Source of the DNA: Zygnema cylindricum
Lineage: Eukaryota; Streptophyta; Zygnematophyceae; Zygnematales; Zygnemataceae
Direction: 5' to 3'
DNA: 64,000 nucleotides
NCBI GenBank assembly: GCA_037447655.1
Contig: JBBHKE010000083.1
Span: forward strand, 1-64,000
Shown: positions 1 through 11,137 of the stretch, piece by piece
How positions within the stretch are numbered: position 1 is the stretch's first letter
Layout: each line of letters starts with the position of its first letter
Translations under genes and position numbers: made by a program
The notes under the pieces: model-generated
Databases searched by the model: none
Told to the model about the DNA's origin: nothing
The model's input: only the letters and a program-made list of their open reading frames with translations

Positions 1-111
1 AGGAGAGAAAAAGGAGCAAGAGATGAGAGATTTAGAAGAGAGAGCGGAAAGGGAGAGGGAGAGAGAGATAACAAACTTAATAAAAAAGCCTCCTTCCCTA
101 AAACCCTCAGA

Positions 112-419
112 AATGACACGTGGCACTTCCTCACAGTCACCACTACTCTTTATAAAAACGAAAAAAGGCAAAAAGAAGAGCGCCGAAAGACACACCAAAA
201 AGTGCCACGTGTCATTCAGGAGATCCACAGTTGACAACAAAAAATGGAAGGCTGAGAGAAAACCTACCTGTGCTCCCTGCCCCGAGTGACGTCAGCAAGG
301 ACGTGAAGTAATGTTCGTTATCCAGTGCCACGTCAGCAGGGTCCATGCTGACGTGGCAGTGGCCAGGTGGCGCTTGTTGTCTCTCTGCAGCCTCCATGGC
401 GACACGTGCGCTGACGTCA
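112..419. promoter_or_regulatory. Cluster of ACGT (bZIP-type) boxes
   Basis: This stretch holds at least seven ACGT-core motifs. Two are TGACGTCA palindromes (287-294 and 412-419). Three CACGTG G-boxes lie at 118-123, 206-211 and 403-408. A perfect 17-base inverted pair (AATGACACGTGGCACTT at 112-128 against 200-216) and a perfect 13-base inverted pair (TGCCACGTCAGCA at 326-338 against 346-358) are visible. Such boxes are bound by plant bZIP and bHLH factors. The likely target is a gene beyond the left edge, which cannot be seen, so the promoter role is inference. Confidence 0.5.
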
Positions 420-3258
420 GCGAAAGTACGGACTGTTCATGAATACTGTGGTTTTATTTTGTTGTACGGAGTCGTTTGGTTTTTCAATTATTGCTTTTTA
501 AAAGAAGGAAAAAAAAATCAAATAAAAAAAGGACGCAGAATGGTAACTAAGCAGCGGTCAGGTTGAAAAAAAATAAAAAAATTTACAAGGCAGAGTATGG
601 CTGTAAGTAAGAAAAAGAAGAAGAGAGGAGGAGAGAGGAGGGAGGAGAGAGAGGATGAGGGAGAGAGGGAGGAGAGATTTTTTTCGGTCACCTTTTGAAC
701 TTTCTTCTTTCTTTCTGTTTTTTTTTTTTTTTCATAGATGTTCTGCATTTTCTGAACGGGCAGACTGAAACATTTCGAGAGTTCAAGAATTCTGCCCAGA
801 CTGATCGGGCAGCATAAAAATTTAAATTTTGTCAGGGAATCAAGCATGTAAAGCTGACCTAAAATATCAATTCTATCTATTCTAGCTTGTTGCACATCCG
901 AAATAATAAAATATGTTATAAAGTGCAAATATTTCGTGCGGAAACCTCAAAAAGTGCGAGCTACAGTACAGTACACCGTCGATCGTATTTAGCGTGTAAG
1001 TTTTTTACCGTATACGAATAATTAGCGTGGTTTACGCTTTAATTGGGAATTTGAAAATTTTCGAGGAAATCGTCCATTCTACTGAAAGAATTAGGTTTCT
1101 TTAAATATTGTGGATAATTCTATTTGAGAATAAAAAAAGCGGGATTTGACTATAGACGCATAACGCTAATAACATTGGCTGTGTACAGTACACCGTGAAT
1201 CGTTATTAGCCTTATGGTACTCTATATCGGCGCCCCAAAATTTTGATATTGATAATTTAAGTAGAATAAACTATACTATTTAAGGAATGGACTATAATCT
1301 GCACACGTCTCTGGCACTGAATTAGAATGAATGACGCTTACTTTTTTCTTTACACTACAATTTCTATACGAATAACGATTCAAGGTGTACTGTATGCCTT
1401 GTCCTTGACCACCGCCCTATATTGTATTGGTGCGAATCACATTTCACTATGTCAATATAATAAAATGTCCACACGGTATTTTGACTTTAGCCGCAACTTT
1501 CGCACTTTTCATTGATTGGTTGTTGTCACTCGTCACACCGTCTACCTACGAACATGGAACTCTCCACACGTAGGTCCTTAAATTGTACGGTCATGTACCA
1601 AGTTTGACTTTTCACGAAATGTCAAATGCTCTCAGAACAGTACAGTACAGTACACCGTGTATCGCTATTGGTGTTAATAACGTATTCGCCACTACAAAAC
1701 ATATTTCCTCCGCATACATGCCTACGTCTACGTGATTTAGACAGCCGATTTTGTGCGATAATCGGACAATTGTGTACGGAGAAATGATGTTTTTAGTGGC
1801 CGAAAAATTATTAACCCTAATAATTTACACTCTAAAGTAACGTTTGATTTTTGCATAGTTGGCATATCGATTTTCATGGATAACATCGGCTAGCCGCGTT
1901 ACGTATCGTCCTCATGATGCATATCTCCGATTGCCCGTCTCTCATCATGCTTTCGTATGCTGTTCGGAACCTAAGCTCATTATTTAGCCGTACGCTCTAC
2001 CGTTACAAATTTGACCTACAGCTGTATGCATCATGTGTACGGCAACATGCTGAAAACGAGGACCAACCCTATTCCACTATTCACGGCTCCCTGCCAAATA
2101 GCAAGTAGCCAAGGCATGAAACTTGGTGACACGACAAACACGTGTGAAACAGAAGTACGGTAAAGTACTCGGCTAAAGACGGTTAATATCGCGTAATGGG
2201 GGAACTTCTTCTATATCGACCTGCGTAATATCGAATCGAAACAGCCAAGTCGATACGCGTCACTTACGCTACAAGCCTAGAGTCTAGAGAGTAGAGACCT
2301 TTTAGTGAAAGAAAAGAAAAAAATGAGGGAGAAACAATAAAAAATAAAATATGAAGTGGAAAAAAGTAAAAAAAAAATATAAAAGTTGATGACGTCATAG
2401 ATGACCGACGACGTTCCAGTCCTCGATGTTGCTGACGCGTGTGAAATTTCCAAGTCTTGAACCTTTCCGGTGTTGCCGAGGATTACATCCCTTTCACACG
2501 TGTGGGGACCCGGTGCGGCTAAGCCACGTAACCGAAAACTGACGACACGTGAAGCACATTCTCTTTAAAAGTTAAAATCCTAAATAAAGGACAACTTTCG
2601 TACAAAGGAATGTACTTTTTTCGGAAACGCTAAAGCTGTAGGTTTCCATGAAAATTAACAAACGGGAAGTTTCCGTGTTCAGCATCGTTGTGCCACGTGT
2701 CCAACAGACATTAACCGGCTTGTTATATGTCTTGTTCGATATATAGAATTGAAGATACTTTACTAATGCAGTATTTATTTGTTTTTTTTCTTTTTCTTTA
2801 TTTGTTATATCCATTGCCTGAAGTACGGAACATAGAGTACGGCACCAATCATTTTGGTACAACTATAAGTACGACTATACACCGCTGTACAATAGTCAGA
2901 AACATCGAATTTTAATCCTACGATAAAAGCATTTCCATGGTATTTTTAAAAGTTTTCTCGTTGACCAAATAATTCAGGTACACGTTTGAAAACAGAATCT
3001 ATAGATTCTTATTTTTTACGATATTATGATTTTGTTTTACACAATACCGTGCGTTTGATACGAAATCGCATTGATTTCGCGAAAACGTACCACCATAATA
3101 CTCTTGAATCAAGCAAATTTCGGGTTAAAAAATCAAAAATCAAAATCGGGAAAATTTGCGGTTGCGCGCACGATGCGGTTAAATAAAAGATTCCGATCTA
3201 TATTTTATTGGATTGGGTATCTCAGCTGGGGCGGCAAGCTGGCGCATATGTAGTACAC
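420..3258. other. Intergenic, no gene seen
   Basis: No open frame here resembles a protein. A GGGAGA/GAGGAG-rich tract lies at about 618-675. Copies of the TACACCG foldback repeat begin at about 971, 1,177 and 1,646. The copy at 971 continues into a longer body shared with those near 15,068, 17,453 and 60,343. A GTACAGTACAGTAC-type motif precedes several of these copies. The rest is AT-rich sequence without recognisable content. Confidence 0.6.
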
Positions 3259-3266
3259 ATTTAAAG

Positions 3267-3542
3267 CATAGTTCAAAAGTAGGCGTTTTTATGGTAGGCC
3301 TTTGGTCGGCGCCTTTATCGTAAGTTGTGTTATGGGCTTTTCATGTGATCTTCTTAGATCACTACTTTGATCAGCGACCGTCCGATCATCCGAATCTGAC
3401 GGTGTAAACAAATTTTTTTGGTTCGAATGTTTTAATTGGTCCAAATAGGTCCGAATACAATATGGGTCTTAAGGTCATATTGTATGATTTGCATACAATA
3501 GGCATATTGTATGGGCCTACTTTCACCTACTTTTGAACTATG
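3267..3542. mobile_element. Non-autonomous hAT-type MITE, copy A
   Basis: The 276-base element starts with CATAGTTCAAAAGTAGG and ends with the inverted copy CCTACTTTTGAACTATG. It is flanked by a perfect 8-base target duplication, ATTTAAAG, at 3259-3266 and 3543-3550. An 8-base duplication and CA...TG ends are hallmarks of hAT transposons. There is no coding capacity, so it needed a transposase in trans. A second copy with the same ends is at 18,747-19,110. Confidence 0.9.
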
Positions 3543-3682
3543 ATTTAAAGTACACAGGAAATAATAAAACCTCTGAACATGAAATAGTTGTAATTCTTTA
3601 CACTGTTTTGTGCCGAAACAAAAATCTAAGATCGCTTGTACGATATGTCAAAGATTCGTACTCTTCCAAAAGCTTTGTTTTG

Positions 3683-3782
3683 GGGGAGAGGGAGAGAGGG
3701 GGAGAGAGGGAGAGGGGGAGAGAGGGAGAGAGGGAGAGAGGGAGAGAGGGAGCGAGGGAGAGAGGTGGAGAGGGGGAGAGGG
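3683..3782. repeat. GGGAGA simple repeat
   Basis: A purine tract of GGGAGA/GGGAGAGA units. The same hexamer recurs across the window (18,468-18,620; 21,430-21,465; 37,880-37,920; 57,115-57,160; 59,070-59,105). Confidence 0.9.
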
Positions 3783-3783
3783 T

Positions 3784-4226
3784 AATGTTGTGTATCGGTG
3801 GCCATTTTCCTATAACCGATATGTCCTTTTTTTTGGCCTACCGATAATCGATATAATGGTACGATATTTCGGTACCGGTGTTATCGCGATAAAAAATCGA
3901 TACTCGATATTATCTGTTTTTATCGCTGTAACACCGGTTCGATAAATATCGGTGATAAATCGTACGGTTCATACCGTACAATTGTTGGGGTAATTCCACG
4001 TACGGAACAGATTGTCGTACGTGGCATGCCATGCTATATACAGTGAAAATATAATACAGTATATTATAAAGTACTATCATACAGCGTACTATATTTTTTT
4101 CCACTTATCGCGGAAAAGGAATTTGCTGGTCTCGGAGCGATATATCAGGACCCCTCACCATTTAATAGCCGATAACTATCGGTATCGGTTTTATCGCGAC
4201 AAGTTTTGACCCAATACACAACACTA
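3784..4226. mobile_element. Terminal-inverted-repeat element (AGTGTTGTGTAT ends)
   Basis: The left end reads AATGTTGTGTATCGG and the right end is the inverted copy of AGTGTTGTGTATTGG. The interior is rich in TATCGATA-like words (ATCGGT, TATCGCGATA). Related ends and interior words occur near 8,000-8,130 and 8,208-8,748. No transposase frame is seen. The target duplication could not be resolved. Confidence 0.55.
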
Positions 4227-5691
4227 CTGTTTCCCCTATGAGCTCTAGCAGCCGACAAAAGAACAGAAAGATACGCTAATCCGTCGAGATAAGCCGACAG
4301 TGAACAAGATCGAGAATCGATACAGTTCGTTCATTTTACCGCATGACCATTAATTTCATATCGGCGCAATAGAAAGTCACCACGTGCGATACGTGACACA
4401 AAGTTCATGTCTCTGTATACGAGGGCCGTTGTAGCAGCCGAGCGGAAATAAAGCTACAAACAAAGACAATCGTTGAATCTAACAGTCGCCAAATAATCTT
4501 CTTTATGTTTTTTCTTTTCTTCTTTTAAATGTACCAAACAATTTCTTCGATAAAATCCATAATGTCAGTGAAAGTCATTTAATGCCGATATTCATTACAT
4601 TCATCCACTATAGCATGCATATAGTAAAGGAAGCATAAAACTCTTCGTAACTATCAGGTCAAATGTAACATTTCTTATTGGTTATCATCACATGAAAGAT
4701 TAGTACTAGTCAAGAGCTTTGAGCTAGAAGAAAACCCTTAATTCGATAGACAGTGTGAAAACATCTTTCAAACACATATCTCATTAGATACTTATGAGCT
4801 GAAAAATTAAAAGACTTCCAATTTTTTTTTGGTCGATTCCAAAAATCGTCCAAGGAAACATATGGTTCAAAAGTTCACAAAAGTCTACACATCTAACGAC
4901 GATTCGAGTTGTAAAACTCTTAAAACTTTGCAAAAAAAGACAAAGACAAACAAGAGAAATAAAAGTCACCTTTTTCTTCCCTCCCTTGTTTTTGCCCTCC
5001 CTTCCTTGTAAAAAACAAAAGACAAACATTTGTAAAACAAAAACACCAAGCTCGTATCGCATTCACAAATAAACATCAAAAACATGTTTCACTCAAAACT
5101 TGAAAGTAAAACATTCATCAAATTGCAAATTGGAAAAGATATTTCTCAGGTTTCCACCTTCACGCAGAACTTGAAATAATATTCCCTCTTGTTATTTGTA
5201 CAATATCGAAGTTCGGCCGTTGCACAAAGCATAAAAGTTAAACAATAAAAAGACTTATAAAGGAGATGAAAAATTGATTTTTTTTTTTTTTGTCAAACTG
5301 CATAGAAGGTTGTGGAAAACAATATGTAAAAAGTCGACTTTCCTTAAAAAAAGGTCACCTGCCCATCTCTCTCCAAACACCGAAAAATCTAAAACAATTC
5401 AGGATCGTGAGTCCCAATAAACGGTTTTTTAAAGATAAAAGAGTTTTCCTAAAAAAAAACTATTCAAAAAACTACTTTTTCTTATTTTCAATTAGGTCTC
5501 TGAAGGTACACTGGCCGAAAATGCCTTCGATACGTCATTCCACGAGAAAAGACGAAAACAAGAAAAGAAGGGAGTCGCGAAAATCGAGAAAAGACGAATA
5601 CAAGAAAAGAAGGGAGTCGCGAGAATCGACCAAGTATACTATTGACCGAAGTAAATTGAAGATATCCACAGTATTAGTAAAGAGTATAATT
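4227..5691. other. Intergenic, downstream of CSN6
   Basis: No gene or clear repeat was recognised. It presumably includes the 3' untranslated region and terminator of CSN6, which reads leftward and stops at 5,692. The longest open frames here (for example 5,290-5,760 on the plus strand) overlap the CSN6 last exon or look random. Confidence 0.5.
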
Positions 5692-8600
5692 TCACCCGAA
5701 TGTGGCTCGACTCGTCCTCCGACTATGTTTCTCGTACGCCACGTTGAATTTGTCCACTAGCTCATTTATGGAACTGCCCAAAAAAAAAAAAAAAAAAAAG
5801 TTAACAACACAAATAAAGTAGACAATTAAACAAATAAACAAACAAACAAATTGACAAGTAAACAAAAATAGACAAATAAATAAATAAAAAAACGAATTAA
5901 GAAATAAACAAACAAACAAGTAAACAAATAAAAAAGACAAAAAAAAACAAATAAATAAACAAATAAACAAAACAATCAATCAAACAAACAAACGATTAAA
6001 CAACCAAAAAAACAAATAAAAATTAAAGACCTACGTTATAAAAAATGCTTGGTCGTTAAAATAAGGGTTTAACAAGGGCTAGGAATTGACTCAACTAAAG
6101 CAGTAGAAGGAAAAAATCTCTAACGGAGACGGGAGAGAAAGCAAGGGGGGAGGGGAGAGAGAAAATTGACGGAGAGAAAGAGGAAAATGTAGAAGGGAGA
6201 GAAAAGGCGGGAGACATGACAATGGTTATCGACGAGAGATTGCGTGCGGGTGAGAGGGAAAGGGAGAGCAGGAAGGATGGAGGAAAAAACTAGAGAAGGA
6301 GCAATAGAGAGAGACAATATGTTGGTAAAGGAGAACTATGAAGGGGAAGGAGAAAGTTAAAACTCTCAATTTTTACCCTCTCCTCTTTCACAAAATAATG
6401 CGGTTAAGGTTTTGAAAAAGTTACCTGGTCCCTTTCGTAATGCTTGCCATATAAGTCATAAGAAGAGTATCGTTGTACTCCTGATCACAGAGACAAGGGA
6501 AAGTAAGAAAAAATTTCAAAAGAAAAAACATCTCTCTCGCTCCCTCTCCCCCTGACCCTCCCCTTCCCCTTCCCCCTCCCCCTCGGAGAGGGAGAGGGAG
6601 TCCTGGGGTGATCTCATAGTCCAAATTCAGAACCGAGAGGAAAGGGCAAATATTTTGAACTGTTACTAAAAAGCAACAAAATCTAACATAATCATATAAC
6701 ATAACATAATTCAAAACTATTATCCCCGTTATCGTAGATAAAATAAGTTATCAATTATAAATTAGATTCTCACCATTGTCGACGAATTACTAATTATGAC
6801 TTAAATTCTCACTATTAAGATAAATTAAATCTCACTATTAATATTCAATTAGATTCTCACCATTAAGAAATCCTCTTGAAATTTGGGCGAATCAATGGCC
6901 GGGAGTCGACGGACGAGACTCGCCACCTGTCGCAACAACGAGTGCTCATAGGGAAGGTCTCCTATAATAACATATAAAATTACATAATAAAAAAAAAATG
7001 TGAAATGACATATTAGAAAGTGAAATGTTAAAGCAAAACAATCAGAACAAAAACTACTTGAAAAAAGAAAAAAAGGTGAAGTAAAGTAAAGTTTAGTTTC
7101 ACAGTAAAGTTTTTCGAACGACAGTAATCGAGTACCGAGAGTGGAAAATTTGGTGGAAAAAATTAAAAGTGTTCTTCAATTTGAATAAATTTCAAAAGTC
7201 AAAAAGGAAAAACGAAATTTATCATTTCATGTAACCTACAACATCTCCAGTACACTGAAATACTCTCTCCCTCCCTCCCGCTCTCTCTCTCCCTCCATCC
7301 CTCTCTCCCAACCTCCCTCCCTCCCTCCCTCCCTCCCTCCCTCCCTCCTTCCCTCCCTATTTTCCAATGCAAAATTTCTCGTTTATATAAATGCTCAAAT
7401 CTCACTTTACAAATCTTTAAACTCCAAACAGCCAGAGTTGCCCAAAATAATCAGCCGTTGTTAGTCGAAAAAAAAAAAGCGGGAACCAGGGAAGTGAAGG
7501 AAACCAGGACAGAAAAATAATCAGGAAAGTGAAAAACAAAAACGGAACGAAAAACAAAAAAAAAAAAACCAAAACAAAAAGAAATACGAAAACGAAAACG
7601 AAAACGAAAACAAAACCAAAAACAAAATTAACAAACCTTTTTGCATGTTGACGAGGAGACTTTGCAAAACATTAATTCTTCCACAAAGCATTTTAATAGC
7701 ATTATGCATTCCTGTCAAATGAGCCGCCACTGCACTCGAGAAAAAAAACAAAAAAAAAAAAAAAAAAAAAAAAACAAGAAAAAAACAGAAAAAAACGTAA
7801 AAGGTGACTGGTAAGTGACCGATAAGATTTCCATTCTCAAGCTGTCTTCGGAGAAGAAAAAAGTTTAAACTAACTAACTTGTTTTTGAATCAGAATAAGC
7901 TGAACTGACTTGCATTTTGTTGGTTTTGAACCAAAATAAGGTAAAATGATTAACTTATTTTTGGACCAAAATAAGATAAAACGACTTGTTGTTTCACGAA
8001 GTTTGGTATCGGTAAATTTCCTATCGCGATAATTTCCTTACCAATGTATCGAAACGATATATCGATTATCGGTAGGTCAAAAAAGGTACATATCAGCTAT
8101 CGGTAAAAAGGCTACTGATATACAACACTAGAAAATAAGCTAAACCTGACTTGCTTTGAACCAAAATAAGCTAAAATGACTGGTTTTTTATCAAAATAAG
8201 CTGAGTTTATAGTGTTATATATCGGTGGTTACCCAAATATCGATCAGTCCAGGTAACCAATATTATCGGGTACCTGACCGTCAAAAGTATATCACCGCTA
8301 CATGTATAATATATGCATAACAATAAGTATAATAAGATTTATATACACATGTATAAGTGACATACCCGTATAGTTTTGACGAACTACACCGTATATCTAT
8401 TTGTGTTACCGCTTTTTTGGCCACTTAAAACATCTTTACTTATAAAATCAGTCGCCCAAACCAAAAACCAGAAAAAACACAGATTTATCCGCCACTTGGC
8501 AGAATCTTAATGCTCCAATCGGCCCGACGACGTCTCTGCCGAGAGAACTACAAATTTGACGTTAGAAACAGCATATTTAAAAAAATATATCCTACAAAAT

Positions 8601-11137
8601 ATATCGGGTTTTAAACTGCTACATATCGAAGCATGTCATCGATTTGTCCGAAAACCGATAATATGCGTCGATGTGTCGATTTCGGGAGATACCCAAAAAA
8701 GCTATACATCAGTCATCGGCTAAGGGCCACCGATATACGACACTATAAGTTGACTTGTTTTTGACCATAAGCTAAACTGACGAACTCGTTTTTGAACCAA
8801 AATATAAACTGACTTGTCTTTGAACCAAAATAAGCTAAAGTGGCTTGCTTTCAAACCACAAATAGACTAAAATAACTTACATTGTGTTGAAGCCGAACTT
8901 CCATCCGATGGTTTGATATGAGCCACATGATCGACAGATATCCTCTCAGCCTCCACTGTCTGGATAAGAAACAAAAAAAACACGATACGGAAAACAATCC
9001 AAAAAGAAAAATAAAAAACGATCAAGAAACCGATGCAGAAATGATGCAGAATTGAAAATGAATTTGCAAGCTCTCATGCCCATATAAAAGAAAAAATGCA
9101 TGTTGTATGCTCAGCTCAGATTATCAGTGTAAAAATATTGGGAAAAATGACTTCTAGAAGGATAAAGGAGTTGGAGAAAGATTCTACAATAACAAAGACG
9201 GTAGTGTGAGAAAATGATTTTTTTTTGGTTGTACCTGCCTTCATGAGCATAGAGACTAACTGTGAAAAAGACAAAGCAGAAACTTAACAAATAGCTTTAA
9301 CCATACATCATGAAGTAACAAACAAATTACCTTCTAAAGACCTCTGGACTCTGCGATAAAACCTATTCGTTTATTTGCATTTATAGCCCTTATAGCCATT
9401 ATCAAACAGCATATAACCTCTAATAAAAGAAAATAAGGTTACTAATAAAAACTTCTCGGTAAGATAAGACGAATATGTCTATGATTGGAAAAAAATACTA
9501 ACTTTCATAGAGATTCAAAATCGTCAACGATTGAAAAAAGAAAACTTCCATCAACTATCGCAGAAAAACTAACATTTCTACCCAGAGACGCTAAAAATAT
9601 TTTTTTCCCTCGAGAAAAAGTCGAGAATATTCACCTCAATAGTGTAACTGGAACTGACAAAGATTAAGGAGGGAACTCCATCAATAACATGCAATTCTGT
9701 GAACACATAAAGGACAAAAACAAACAGCCCCTTCAAGAGGCCAAAGAAGGAACGTCAGCACGCTTAGGATGTGGGGGGAGGGGGGAGGGAGGTGGACGGG
9801 AGAGGTGTGAGTTGTGGGCAGGTGAGGGGAGCGCAGGAGGAAGCTGTGCGATGCCGTGCGGCCGATCGACAAAGGATCCGATCATCGAGACTCATCATCG
9901 AATCGGTTTCCGGATCATCATCGTGGCACGGTTCTTTACAGTATTGAAGTTTTGCCATCGTTTTTAGGGTAAACAGTACAATCCGTACAGTTTTTAAGCG
10001 ACTATATGTCTGGTTGCTCAAAAAACTGTATGATTCAAGCTCGAAATAATAATAACCTAAATTTTTCTCGTGTAATTACCCTACCAGCCAACCAAAACTG
10101 CTCAAAGGGAGCAACAATATTGCTAAAGAGAAAAATATTTGTACCAGAACAAGCAAAACAAGAATATAAGAGAAAAGAAGAGAAGAGTCACAACCATTAG
10201 TGAAAAAAAATTACAGGTGAAAGACTGGCACATATTGAATTAAGAAAAAACGAAAAAACATAAACTATATAAATTAAAAAAAAGCAGATGCTGACCGTTT
10301 TATGAATCTGCATATCTGAGTCTTGCACATCACTTCCAGTAGAATACCAGCCCAAAACGTCATATTTCGGAAAAACCTTTTTATCTGCAAAAACAATAAA
10401 TAAAGAAAGAAAGAAGGGGAAAGAAAAAGAAAGGACATCAGTTACTGTCGTTAGCATTTTCTACTAGTGTTCTAATTCTTAAATGTCATCTTATTCTATT
10501 TCCTTATTTTTATATTATAAACATGATTTACTTTATTATTGTTATTTAACGATTATAACTAAATGCCTATAATCCTTAAACACTTTATCATTTTTATTAC
10601 TGTATCTCCTTCTATTCATTAATTCCATCCTGTTTTACGATCAGACTCTTGATTGAGGTGGAGATAAGAGGCATTGAGAAAACAGAAAAAAAGGTGATAA
10701 GTGACTGAGAAGGAAAGGGGAACAGACAGCGGAGGACAGAGAAGAGAGGAGACAGAAGACAGGAAAGACAAGAGAGGGGAACATGAAAGAGGAGAACAAG
10801 TCTCACATTGCTCAATTTTAGTCTCCAGAAATCCACGATCGATCACGATTTCTCCAGAACTATGTTTTTCTCCCAATGTATGTTTTCCCGATGACACGGC
10901 TCCTTGTTCATAAGTCTCCGATTCCATTGTAGTATCCTTGAGATCATATTTGAGTTCAAATGAATTGAAAATCTCAACCGTACGGCCGGATTGTAATCCC
11001 ATGACACATCCAAGTACACGCTGTAAAGTACCGCTGACAGGATTAGGGTTTTGTGCACGAATACGTGTATGGTGATCGGAAATGTTTAAAATTACCAAAG
11101 GATGGAGTTTAAAAGTAAGACCACTGGCAGAAGCCAT
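5692..11137 (-). CDS. CSN6: COP9 signalosome subunit 6 (one exon not found)
   Basis: CSN6 is a non-catalytic MPN-domain scaffold subunit of the COP9 signalosome, which removes NEDD8/RUB from cullins. Exons in transcript order: 11137-10807, 10384-10296, [one missing], 9696-9635, 8959-8881, 7729-7637, 6961-6861, 6480-6425, 5773-5692. Junctions are GT-AG and keep frame except across the missing exon. Family landmarks are GLTFKLHPLVILNISDH, GCVMGLQSGRTVEIFNSFEL, VLGWYSTGSD, the C-terminal LAAHLTGMHNAIKML helix and VDKFNVAYEKHSRR before the stop. The MPN lacks a JAMM zinc motif, as expected for CSN6. The segment that should follow DMQIHKT (NESPVYVLLNP in relatives, about 30-35 residues) is absent from 9,697-10,295. 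Exon 2 ends in phase 0 while the next found exon begins with two bases, so direct joining would break the frame. About 30 extra residues follow the first MPN strand block. Identity is near certain; integrity of the gene is not. Confidence 0.93.
5782..6015. repeat. A-rich AAACAAAT low-complexity tract in a CSN6 intron
   Basis: Directly upstream (in gene sense) of the last CSN6 exon is an irregular array of AAAC, AAAT and AAACAAAT words. On the coding strand it is a long T-rich tract that would serve as an extended polypyrimidine tract for the acceptor at 5,774-5,776. Confidence 0.8.
6770..6870 (-). repeat. Tandem copies of the CSN6 exon-7 donor junction
   Basis: The exon ending at 6,861 (seventh counting the missing one) reads TTAATG then GTGAGAATCTAATT. 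In the adjoining intron this junction recurs about three more times as TTAATAGTGAGATTTAATT, TTAATAGTGAGAATTTAAG and ACAATGGTGAGAATCTAATT, with units of roughly 30-50 bases. Each keeps a GT at the donor position. Confidence 0.85.
7261..7356. repeat. CCCT/CTCC simple repeat in a CSN6 intron
   Basis: A tract of CTCCCTCC units lies between the exons at 6,861-6,961 and 7,637-7,729. No other function is seen. Confidence 0.9.
7868..8880. repeat. Intronic minisatellite, interrupted by two transposon-like insertions
   Basis: About ten units of roughly 30-38 bases share the plus-strand core GACTTGTTTTTGAACCAAAA followed by TAAGCTAAA. The array abuts the CSN6 exon ending at 8,881, and the unit resembles that exon end plus its donor. 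It is broken twice by elements rich in ATCGGT words: about 7,998-8,129, and 8,208-8,748 with inverted ends AGTGTTATATATCGGTGG and CCACCGATATACGACACT. Confidence 0.7.
8208..8748. mobile_element. Terminal-inverted-repeat element inside the CSN6 minisatellite
   Basis: The imperfect inverted ends (AGTGTTATATATCGGTGG and CCACCGATATACGACACT) sit inside the tandem array, which resumes on both sides. The ends are related to those of the 3,784-4,226 element. It is non-coding. The flanks both read TATA at the ends, so the target duplication is ambiguous. Confidence 0.6.
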
